Source of the DNA: an uncultured Bacteroidota bacterium
GTDB taxonomy: Bacteria; Bacteroidota; Bacteroidia; Chitinophagales; Chitinophagaceae
Reading direction: 5' to 3'
Length of the DNA stretch: 64,000 nucleotides
Assembly (NCBI GenBank): GCA_903835005.1
Contig: CAILLK010000027.1
Span: 1-64,000, forward strand
In this document: piece by piece, positions 7,248 through 14,807 of the stretch
Layout: each line of letters begins with the position of its first letter
Numbering within the stretch: position 1 is the stretch's first letter
Program-made: the position numbers and the translations under genes
The notes under the pieces: generated by a model
What the model saw: only the letters and a program-made list of their open reading frames with translations
Told to the model about the DNA's origin: nothing
Database searches by the model: none

Positions 7248-8552
7248 ATGAGTAACCCCAAAGAGGCAATCAAGGAAAAAAGCATGGTGATCCAGAAGGA
7301 TATGCTGGCCAATCTTTTTACCGAACTAAGCAATGCTAAAGCAAACGGGAAAAAAGTGGTGTACACCTTTGTACCGGGCAACCTTACCGAACTGATACTG
7401 GCAATGGATATGCTGCCCGTGTACCCGGAGATCAATGCGTTGCAATCGGGTATGCGCAAAAAATCAGGTTCTTATATCAAGGATGCTGAGAAAATGGGGT
7501 TTTCGGAGGATGTATGCACGTATGTGAAATGCGATATAGGTATGATGCTGAATGGCAATATAGGCCCGACTGGTGAGAAGTTGCCTGATCCGGATCTGCT
7601 GTTGCTGAGTTATACAGGCTGTTTTACTTTTCTTAAATGGTTTGAAAACCTAGAGCGGCTCTATCCTGGTGTAGAGATTGCTATGCTGCACACTCCTTAC
7701 CAGGAGGACGGTGTAATTACTGATGACCAGATAAGGTATATGGTAAAACAACTGCAGGAAGATGTGATACCCAAGATGGAAAAAGTGACCGGTAAAAAAC
7801 TGGATTACAACCGTCTTGAAAAAATGCTGGGGAATGCGGCCAAAGCAGAAGAACTATGGGTGCAAGTACTGGAAACCGCCAAGCACAAGCCATCACCGAT
7901 TGATTCTTATTTTGCCGGTGTATATTATATGGGGCCACTGAATACGGCTTTCCGGGGCACAGAAGAAGCTGTTCAGTATTATGAAGAGCTATTAAAAGAG
8001 GTTACTGACAGGATGGACCAAAACCTGTGCCCAGTAACGCCAGAGGGTGATATGAAGGAAGAAAAATTCAGGCTGGTGGTGGAAGGCCCGCCAAACTGGA
8101 CCAACTTCCGCGAGTTCTGGAAAATATTCTATGATATGGGCGCTGTGATAGTGGCCTCTACTTATACTAAGGTTGGCGGTCTTTATGATCAGGGTTTCCG
8201 TCATGAATCCGGCAAACCACTGGAAAGCCTTGCCAAATACTGCATGGGGTGCTACACTAATCTTAATCTGCCTCAGCGTGTAGACCTCATTGAACACTAT
8301 ATAAAAGAGTACAAAGCCGATGGATTCCTGATCAATTCTATAAAGAGTTGTAATTCATTTTCGGCAGGGCAGCTGCTGATGATGCGGGAGATAGAACAGC
8401 GTTGCAGTGTGCCGGTAGGGTTTATTGAAAGTGACCTGGTAGATCCCCGTTATTTCTCTTATGCCAATATTAAAAACAGGCTGGAGTCTTATTTCCAGAT
8501 GCTGGGGCAGCGCAAGGTGATACTGGCACAGGAAGAAGAGGTGGCAGCTTAA
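7248..8552 (+). CDS. bcrB: Benzoyl-CoA reductase subunit B (class I)
   Basis: A 434-residue partner of BcrC in the catalytic heterodimer, the usual BcrB length. HgdA/HgdB-like motifs are clear: VYTFVPGNLTELILAMDMLP (39-58), Cys90/Cys95 (SEDVCTYVKCDIG), Cys125 (SYTGCFTF), Cys332/Cys335 (YCMGCYTNLNLPQRV), Cys368 (KSCNSFSAGQLL) and the ESDLVDPRYFS segment near residue 394. These Cys would hold the active-site [4Fe-4S] cluster and neighbours. The fold is shared with 2-hydroxyacyl-CoA dehydratases, so that activity is the main alternative, but had/oah/dch in the same operon settles the call. Spacing is 43 bp from bcrC and 26 bp to bcrA. Confidence 0.9.
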   Translation: MSNPKEAIKEKSMVIQKDMLANLFTELSNAKANGKKVVYTFVPGNLTELILAMDMLPVYPEINALQSGMRKKSGSYIKDAEKMGFSEDVCTYVKCDIGMMLNGNIGPTGEKLPDPDLLLLSYTGCFTFLKWFENLERLYPGVEIAMLHTPYQEDGVITDDQIRYMVKQLQEDVIPKMEKVTGKKLDYNRLEKMLGNAAKAEELWVQVLETAKHKPSPIDSYFAGVYYMGPLNTAFRGTEEAVQYYEELLKEVTDRMDQNLCPVTPEGDMKEEKFRLVVEGPPNWTNFREFWKIFYDMGAVIVASTYTKVGGLYDQGFRHESGKPLESLAKYCMGCYTNLNLPQRVDLIEHYIKEYKADGFLINSIKSCNSFSAGQLLMMREIEQRCSVPVGFIESDLVDPRYFSYANIKNRLESYFQMLGQRKVILAQEEEVAA

Positions 8553-8578
8553 TTATGAACCAATAGAAACTTTAACTG

Positions 8579-10000
8579 ATGAGCAAATATTATCTCGGAA
8601 TTGATCTCGGATCAACAACCTCAAAAGCGGTAATCATCAATGAGCAAGATGAGATTATTGGCCGCGGTATTACCAACACCCGTGCCAACTATTCGGTAGC
8701 GGCAGATATCGCACGGATGGAAGCTATATACAATGCGCGTTTTTCGATTCTGAAGAAAAACCTTGCGAAGGAGATAGCATCTAAACCTCAATACCGTAAA
8801 TACCTCAGCGATTTGGAGAACGTATTTCAATATGAGCAGTTTAAGGTAAGGATTGATAAGCTGGGCGATGAACTGCTCAAGACCTGTTACAATCATTTTG
8901 AAGGGGAGCGCAGGTTAATGATGATTGATCATCTGAGACTGATACGCAGGGCTATTAAGCCGAAGATCAAACACATGTATATCTATGAAAACCTGGGTGA
9001 TAAAAACCAGTTCTTCAGGGATATTGTTTCTGAAAAATACAATGAAGAAGTAAACAAATTTGATATTGGTCTTTTTGAGCCGCTGATGACGATCTGGGAT
9101 AAGAGCATTACAGCAGCTGAGAATGAAGTTGTGCAGTTTGAGTTCGGCGCCTTGATTACCCAGGCTATGGACCTGCTCAAAGAAAAATATGAGCAATTGC
9201 CTGACCATTCGGAGAATATACCGATTGAAGCAGATAAGAATTTTGATGCGGAAATGTATTTGCTGAAAGGTGATTTTCAAAACGTATCGGAATCGCTTCG
9301 GGAGCGTATAGATGAAGTAGCCAATATTGATTTCAACATAGAAAACATGACTGGTACGGGATATGGTCGTGCACTACTGCCTTTTCCGCAGGATTGTATC
9401 CGGTCTGAAATTTTGTGCCATGCCTTTGGTGCCCATGCAGTGTTCCCTGAGACACGCACCGTGCTTGATATTGGTGGACAGGACACTAAGGCAATACAGG
9501 TAGATAAGTATGGACTGGTAACCAGTTTCCAGATGAACGACCGTTGTGCAGCAGGCTGCGGCAGGTACCTGGGTTACATAGCCGATGAAATGAGTATCTC
9601 ACTCAACGAACTGGGCCCGCTGGCTATGGAGGCAGAGAAAGAAGTAACTATCTGTTCTACATGTACTGTATTTGCGGGAGCAGAACTCCGGGAACTGACC
9701 AATATGGGCGAAAAGAGAGCAGACATTCTGGGTGGGTTGCATAAGGCAATAATCATGAGGGCAATGTCGCTTATAGCCAGGTCGGGAGGTGTGTTTAATG
9801 AATTCACCTTTACGGGCGGTGTTGCAAGAAATCAGGCGGTAATCAAGTACCTGACTCAACTGGTTAAGGCCAATTACGGCGATAACATCAAAATCAACAT
9901 CCACACTGATTCCATTTTTATGGGGGCCTTGGGTGGTGCGATGTTCGCGCGCAGGAATATTAAGGCGGACCTGCCGAGTGCAAAGAAAGTTATGGCTTAA
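8579..10000 (+). CDS. bcrA: Benzoyl-CoA reductase ATPase subunit A (class I)
   Basis: The larger of the two ATP-hydrolysing electron-activation subunits. It is an ASKHA-fold protein: phosphate loop LGIDLGSTTSKAV (6-18), DIGGQDTKAI (297-306) and FTGGVARN (411-418). Cluster-binding Cys are in NDRCAAGCGRYLG (C323, C327) and ICSTCTVFAGAEL (C359, C362). One [4Fe-4S] is expected to be shared with BcrD. Residues about 50-250 form a long helical insert between the ATPase halves, as in Thauera-type BcrA; the Azoarcus-type BzdQ lacks it, so this is a bcr-type enzyme. At 473 residues it is somewhat longer than the roughly 48-kDa Thauera protein. The gene lies 38 bp before bcrD. Confidence 0.92.
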   Translation: MSKYYLGIDLGSTTSKAVIINEQDEIIGRGITNTRANYSVAADIARMEAIYNARFSILKKNLAKEIASKPQYRKYLSDLENVFQYEQFKVRIDKLGDELLKTCYNHFEGERRLMMIDHLRLIRRAIKPKIKHMYIYENLGDKNQFFRDIVSEKYNEEVNKFDIGLFEPLMTIWDKSITAAENEVVQFEFGALITQAMDLLKEKYEQLPDHSENIPIEADKNFDAEMYLLKGDFQNVSESLRERIDEVANIDFNIENMTGTGYGRALLPFPQDCIRSEILCHAFGAHAVFPETRTVLDIGGQDTKAIQVDKYGLVTSFQMNDRCAAGCGRYLGYIADEMSISLNELGPLAMEAEKEVTICSTCTVFAGAELRELTNMGEKRADILGGLHKAIIMRAMSLIARSGGVFNEFTFTGGVARNQAVIKYLTQLVKANYGDNIKINIHTDSIFMGALGGAMFARRNIKADLPSAKKVMA

Positions 10001-10038
10001 ATGGTGAACAATTATTTCTGAAACCGAAAACAAATTTT

Positions 10039-10878
10039 ATGTCTGAAACAGTATATACAATGGGTATTGACGTGGGGAGCAACTTTATCAAGCTGGTATT
10101 GATGGAGTATTCTGCCCATCCACGGTTGATAGACAAGCATACCGAAAAAATCCGCAAGCGCAACCCTACGCAGGTAGCCGATGAAATGGTGCAAATTATG
10201 CTGGACAAGCATAACCTGAAATATGAAGATGTGGTGTACCTGGCATCTACCGGCGAAGGCGACCTGGTAAAACGCAAACGTGGCCATTTCTATGGTATGA
10301 CTACCCATGCCCGTGGTGCCAACTTCTTTTATCCTGAAGCAAGAACAGTGGTAGATCTGGGTGCATTGTATGTACGTTGTATACGAGTGAATGAAGGATC
10401 AAGAGTGGAGGACTATAAGATGACAGGTCAGTGCGCATCTGGTTCAGGCCAGTTTCTTGAAAATATTTCGCGCTATCTGGGCTTAAGCATTGAGGAAGTA
10501 GGAGAGGTTTCGCTGCAGGCGTCCAACCCCGAAATTTCGTCCGGTATCTGTGCTGTGCTAGCTGAGACAGACGTGATCAACATGGTTTCCAGAGGCATCA
10601 AGACGCCCGACATCATCAAGGGTATTCACCTTTCCATTGCTTCGCGCGTCATTAAATTACTGGGTTCTCTGAAGGCGGAATCACCTATTGTACTGACTGG
10701 CGGTATGGCGCTCAACACGGGAATGATTCAGGCGATTGACGAAACATTAAAAGAAGGGTCTAAGAAATTCGTGATCAAAGCTCATCCTGATTCTATTTAT
10801 GCCGGCGCTATAGGCGCAGCATTATGGGGTGGCTACCGTCATTTCAAACTAAAAGAGAAACAGGCAGTTTTAGCATAA
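10039..10878 (+). CDS. bcrD: Benzoyl-CoA reductase ATPase subunit D (class I)
   Basis: The small ATPase subunit, 279 residues and full length. ASKHA motifs: MGIDVGSNFIKLV (8-20), VVDLGALYVR (104-113, a variant of the DIGGQD loop, as is usual in BcrD) and LTGGMALN (219-226). Single cluster Cys are at C132 (GQCASGSGQFL) and C171 (GICAVLAETDVI). With BcrA it forms the two-ATP-per-two-electron module that drives electrons from ferredoxin to BcrBC. No ferredoxin gene lies in the operon, so the electron donor must come from elsewhere. Eleven bases separate it from the ligase gene. Confidence 0.9.
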   Translation: MSETVYTMGIDVGSNFIKLVLMEYSAHPRLIDKHTEKIRKRNPTQVADEMVQIMLDKHNLKYEDVVYLASTGEGDLVKRKRGHFYGMTTHARGANFFYPEARTVVDLGALYVRCIRVNEGSRVEDYKMTGQCASGSGQFLENISRYLGLSIEEVGEVSLQASNPEISSGICAVLAETDVINMVSRGIKTPDIIKGIHLSIASRVIKLLGSLKAESPIVLTGGMALNTGMIQAIDETLKEGSKKFVIKAHPDSIYAGAIGAALWGGYRHFKLKEKQAVLA

Positions 10879-10889
10879 AACAATATACT

Positions 10890-13019
10890 ATGGAAGCAAC
10901 GCTTCTTGAGCCGGTAAGAAACAGAGTTCACGAACTGGATTATTTATTCCAACCCAGATCAATAGCCATTATTGGTGCTTCTCAGAAAGAGCTGTCTATT
11001 GGGAATGTAATCATTAAGAACCTGGTTCATTATGGTTATACGGGTGAGATATATCCTATTAACCCTAAAATGGATGAGATTAGAGGCATTAAGGCTTATC
11101 CAGCTATAGCTGATGTTCCGGGAGAGATTGATCTGGCACATGTAATCATCCCTTCAAAAATGGTTCCTCAGGCGATTGAGGAGTGCGGAAAGAAGGGGAT
11201 AAAAGCTGTTATCATCAACTCGGCTGGCTTTAGTGAAATGGGAGAAGAGGGGATAGCATTACAAAAAGAGTTTCTGGCTATTGCAAAAGAATATGGTATA
11301 CGGATATTCGGACCTAACTGTCAGGGTATTATCAACACAGATCCTGAATACAGGGCCTATTGTGATTTTACTTTTACATTTCCCAAGCCAGGTCATATTT
11401 CCATTGCTGCTTTGAGCGGCGGGGTTGGGGCTTTCCTGATGCAGAGTCTTTTTGACCTGGAAATAGGTATGAGGCTATATGCATCAAATGGTAATGCCTG
11501 CGATATTTCGATCCCCGACGTTATAGAATATTATGGCGAAGATGCACAGACTAAAGCCATTATCCTGTATACCGAAGGCCTTTCCAACCCACTGGAGTTT
11601 ATGGAAGTGGCTAAGAAGGTGACCAAAAAGAAACCGATCCTCGCCATGAAGGCCGGCCGTACCGAAGAGGGAGCTAAGGCAGCAGCTTCTCATACCGGTT
11701 CTCTTGCGGGTGTGGATATTTCTACAGAGCTGATTTTTGAAAAAACAGGCATTCTCACTTTCCACAATGAAGAGGAGCTCTGCCAGGTAGCAATGGCATT
11801 TGCTACACAGCCTTTCCCTAAAGGCAACCGGGTAGGTATCATTACCAATACCGGAGGACCTGCGGTAATAGCCACTGACGAATTGGTTAATTCGGGATTG
11901 CATTTACCACAACTTTCCGACAGGGCAAAAGCTATACTTCAGGAAACCATGCTTCCTGAAGCAACAATAGGCAACCCGATTGATGTGGTAGCCACAGGCG
12001 GGGGTAAGCACTTCAGGAGCGCTATGGATGTGCTTATGGAAGAAGATACCATCGATTCCATTTTTATCAATTTTGTAACCGCGCCTTTTACAGATACAAA
12101 TGAGGTAGCCAGGAATATAGTGGAAGTCAGCCAGCTTAGAAAGAAGCCAATTGTCTGCAATTTCATGACGAACATGAGCCTTGAACGCTTTCAGGAAACT
12201 GCTAAAATATTGAAGGATGGTGGGGTGCCTTGTTATAGTTTCCCAACTACTGCAGCAAAAGCGCTGGGGGCTTTATACCGATACGGTAAAACACGCTCCA
12301 GGGCAATTGGTGAACCAAAAGAATTTCATGGGATAAATTACAAAATAGCTGAAGTAGCCATTAAGCAGGCTAAAAAGGAAGGCTTGTCCTATCTATGTGC
12401 CGACCGCGTTTATGAAGTACTAGCCGCGTATGGTATTCCGGTTGCCAAATGGTGGCTTGCCAATGATACAGAAGAAGCAGTGAATGCCGCCGGCAACATT
12501 GGTTACCCGGTGGTACTGAAAGCAGAATCAGCCGCTTTGGTTCATAAGAGCGACAAAGGTGGGGTTATGATTAATCTGAAAACTGCTGACGAAGTGAGGG
12601 CGGCGGCTGAGAAAATGAAAGATTCGTTTGGCTCTAAAGGGCTGAAAATTTTGGTTCAGCAGTTTTTGCCCGGCGGTAAGGAACTGATTGCCGGGGTCAG
12701 TACCAAGCCAGGATTGGGCCACCTTGTCATGTTTGGTTTGGGCGGCATTTATGTAGAAGTTTTGAAGGATGTGGTTTTCAAAATTGCTCCGGTAACAGAA
12801 ATAGAAGCAGGCGAGATGTTAGGCTCCATTAAAGCAGCCAGACTGCTTGATGGAGTGAGAGGGGAGAAGGGTATTAATAAAGAAAAGGTTATTGACATTA
12901 TTCAGCGCATCTCTAAACTGGTTACCGACTTCCCCGAAATAAAGGAAATGGACATGAACCCGATTATTGCGCTGGGTGATCAGGTATTTGCAGTAGATGC
13001 AAGGATTAAGATAGACTAA
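10890..13019 (+). CDS. ADP-forming acyl-CoA synthetase (acetate-CoA ligase type), alpha-beta fusion
   Basis: A 709-residue fused enzyme of the ADP-forming acetyl-CoA synthetase family, interconverting acyl-CoA + ADP + Pi and acid + CoA + ATP. In order: CoA-binding Rossmann domain (FQPRSIAIIGASQ, residues 20-32), succinyl-CoA-ligase-like domains with the phospho-His loop AASHTGSLAG (His268), and a C-terminal ATP-grasp domain (PVVLKAESAALVHKSDKGG). I chose ATG 10890, 11 bp after bcrD; an upstream in-frame ATG lies inside bcrD and is unlikely. Within this operon it could conserve energy by releasing acetate or another acid from CoA, or activate an aromatic or alicyclic acid. Substrate is not predictable from sequence. 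Confidence 0.88.
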   Translation: MEATLLEPVRNRVHELDYLFQPRSIAIIGASQKELSIGNVIIKNLVHYGYTGEIYPINPKMDEIRGIKAYPAIADVPGEIDLAHVIIPSKMVPQAIEECGKKGIKAVIINSAGFSEMGEEGIALQKEFLAIAKEYGIRIFGPNCQGIINTDPEYRAYCDFTFTFPKPGHISIAALSGGVGAFLMQSLFDLEIGMRLYASNGNACDISIPDVIEYYGEDAQTKAIILYTEGLSNPLEFMEVAKKVTKKKPILAMKAGRTEEGAKAAASHTGSLAGVDISTELIFEKTGILTFHNEEELCQVAMAFATQPFPKGNRVGIITNTGGPAVIATDELVNSGLHLPQLSDRAKAILQETMLPEATIGNPIDVVATGGGKHFRSAMDVLMEEDTIDSIFINFVTAPFTDTNEVARNIVEVSQLRKKPIVCNFMTNMSLERFQETAKILKDGGVPCYSFPTTAAKALGALYRYGKTRSRAIGEPKEFHGINYKIAEVAIKQAKKEGLSYLCADRVYEVLAAYGIPVAKWWLANDTEEAVNAAGNIGYPVVLKAESAALVHKSDKGGVMINLKTADEVRAAAEKMKDSFGSKGLKILVQQFLPGGKELIAGVSTKPGLGHLVMFGLGGIYVEVLKDVVFKIAPVTEIEAGEMLGSIKAARLLDGVRGEKGINKEKVIDIIQRISKLVTDFPEIKEMDMNPIIALGDQVFAVDARIKID

Positions 13020-13030
13020 ATTGACTACCA

Positions 13031-14248
13031 ATGTATAAGATAGAATCAGCAAAAACTTTGAAGGAGATAATGGCCAATTATTTCCTTGGAATGAAGGACC
13101 CCAATAAGAAATATGCATGGTGCACGAGTGTTGGCCCGGCAGAATTGCTCCGTTCTTTTGGGTTTGAAGTTCATTTTCCCGAAAATCATGGAGCATTGCT
13201 GGGGACATCCCGCACTGCCGGCGACCTGATACCCGAAACAGCCAAGCTGGGATACTCTAACGATATCTGCTCTTATCTTACTGCTGATATTGGTTCTTAC
13301 TTAAAGAAGGAAACCCCTCTTACAAAACACTACGGATTGGATGGCCCGCCAACTCCAAGCCTGATAGTATATAATACGAATCAGTGCCGGGAAGTACAGG
13401 ATTGGTTTAATTACTATGGTAAGGAACTGGGCGTGCCGGTGTTTGGCATCACACCTCCCCGCCATATGGATGAAGTAGAGCAGGAAGAAATTGATGATGT
13501 GGCACAGCAATTCAAAAATATGATTCCCCTGTGTGAGCAGATAAGCGGCCAAAAGTTCGATATTGATAAATTCAGAGAAACACTCAGGCTAAGTAAAGAA
13601 GCAACCGACCTGTGGAAACAGGTTTTGTGGACAGCCAGGGTTTCTCCAGCCCCTATAAGTTTTTTCGATGCCACGATTCATATGGGACCGATTGTGGTAT
13701 TGCGCGGTACTCAGATAGCCAAGGATTACTATAAAATGCTGCTCGGAGAGTTGCAGGGTAATGTAAAGAAAGGTATCGGATTTCTTGATGAAGAAAGGTG
13801 CCGCATTTACTGGGATGGCATGCCTATATGGGGTAAACTAAGGCCGTTGTCTGAATTGTTTATTCAGAATAAAGCAGCCATAGTTGCCTCCACTTACTGC
13901 AACAGTTGGGTGTTTGATGCCTTTGATGAACGCCATCCGTTTGAGTCGTCGGCTAAAGCCTATACCGAAATTTTCATTAACAGAAGCGAGAGTGCCAAAG
14001 AGCGGATACTATCCAGGCTGGTAAAGGACTTCAATATTGATGGTGTTATTTTTCACGATGCAAAAACCTGTGCCAATAACAGTAACTCCCGGTTTGGCAT
14101 GCCACAACGACTAAGGGAATCACTGGGAATACCAACATTGGTAATTGAGGGTGATTTGTGTGATCTCAGGTTCTATTCAGAGGGGCAGAGCATTACAAAA
14201 ATGGAAACATTTATAGAGCAGATAGAAAGTTCAAAAGTATTCAATTAA
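13031..14248 (+). CDS. Orphan 2-hydroxyacyl-CoA dehydratase / BcrB-C-like subunit
   Basis: A 405-residue member of the HgdB/FldC/BcrB-BcrC fold family, distinct from the bcrB and bcrC products of the same operon. Recognisable segments: WCTSVGPAELLRSFGFEVHF (30-49), Cys80 (SNDICSYLTADIG), Cys119 (NTNQCREVQDWF), Cys347 (HDAKTCANNSNSRFG) and IEGDLCDLRFYSEGQ (372-386), a dehydratase-type C-terminal motif. Cys80, Cys119 and Cys347 are likely [4Fe-4S] ligands. Known dehydratases need two such subunits plus an activator; only one is present here, followed 559 bp downstream by an activator-domain fusion. It may work as a homodimer, pair with BcrB or BcrC, or be a third electron-accepting subunit. No substrate can be named. 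Confidence 0.8.
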   Translation: MYKIESAKTLKEIMANYFLGMKDPNKKYAWCTSVGPAELLRSFGFEVHFPENHGALLGTSRTAGDLIPETAKLGYSNDICSYLTADIGSYLKKETPLTKHYGLDGPPTPSLIVYNTNQCREVQDWFNYYGKELGVPVFGITPPRHMDEVEQEEIDDVAQQFKNMIPLCEQISGQKFDIDKFRETLRLSKEATDLWKQVLWTARVSPAPISFFDATIHMGPIVVLRGTQIAKDYYKMLLGELQGNVKKGIGFLDEERCRIYWDGMPIWGKLRPLSELFIQNKAAIVASTYCNSWVFDAFDERHPFESSAKAYTEIFINRSESAKERILSRLVKDFNIDGVIFHDAKTCANNSNSRFGMPQRLRESLGIPTLVIEGDLCDLRFYSEGQSITKMETFIEQIESSKVFN

Positions 14249-14268
14249 GCAATACAAAATCGTATGCC

Positions 14269-14748
14269 ATGTATGTGCCTGTTGAAAATATGGAAATGAC
14301 ACTACCCAATGGGCTATTGGTGGACCGGGATTTATTGGAACACGAAATAAAGAAAATATGCCATTATGTTCACCATGTAGTATTTGTGGTAAAGGATAAT
14401 TTATTGCTGGCAGCAATGATTTTTCCAAACAGGTCATTATTTTCCAAACCTGATTACAAGTTATCGCCTGAAGAAGGTTGCTTTTGTCCCAGGAGCATTC
14501 CTGAATTAGGTAAATGCCTTGCTGGCTGCATGAATTCATTAAATCATAAACTCATATCAGGCTATGCAAAAGTTAATGCTGCTGTAATTGTTAATTCTGA
14601 ATTATCTGTTATTGATGGTACACTTACTACAGATTTAAAACCGGTTGTAAATACAGTAGCCGAAAAATATAGAAATCATATCCGGAATTTATTTGGAGAA
14701 CTTCTGCCGGTACAGGAAGAAGACTTTAAAATGATTTTGGAAAGCTAA
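14269..14748 (+). CDS. Free-standing C-terminal domain of an ANL (acyl-CoA synthetase) protein with a Cys cluster
   Basis: A 159-residue protein that resembles only the last third of long-chain AMP-forming acyl-CoA ligases: a VDRDLLEHEIKKI opening, VVFVVKDNLLLAAMIFPN, then ISGYAKVNAAVIVNSELSVI and GTLTTDLKPVVNTVAEKYR, which parallels the ligase ending with TPTLKLKR. The conserved catalytic Lys position falls at Lys124. No AMP-binding N-domain is encoded here. Between the two halves lies a Cys-rich insert, EEGCFCPRSIPELGKCLAGC, with Cys71, 73, 83 and 87 (CxC-x9-CxxxC), which could bind a metal or Fe-S cluster. The gene sits 20 bp after the orphan dehydratase subunit. Family resemblance is fair; function unknown. 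Confidence 0.6.
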   Translation: MYVPVENMEMTLPNGLLVDRDLLEHEIKKICHYVHHVVFVVKDNLLLAAMIFPNRSLFSKPDYKLSPEEGCFCPRSIPELGKCLAGCMNSLNHKLISGYAKVNAAVIVNSELSVIDGTLTTDLKPVVNTVAEKYRNHIRNLFGELLPVQEEDFKMILES

Positions 14749-14807
14749 AGAATGAATTGAAATGAGCCTTGCCAGGAATACATAATCTAACCTGTTTAAT
14801 TGAATTG

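Noticed and set aside
10824-10889. Upstream ATG of the ADP-forming synthetase frame
   Set aside because: It lies inside bcrD and adds residues without family match; ATG 10890 fits the family start and the usual spacing.
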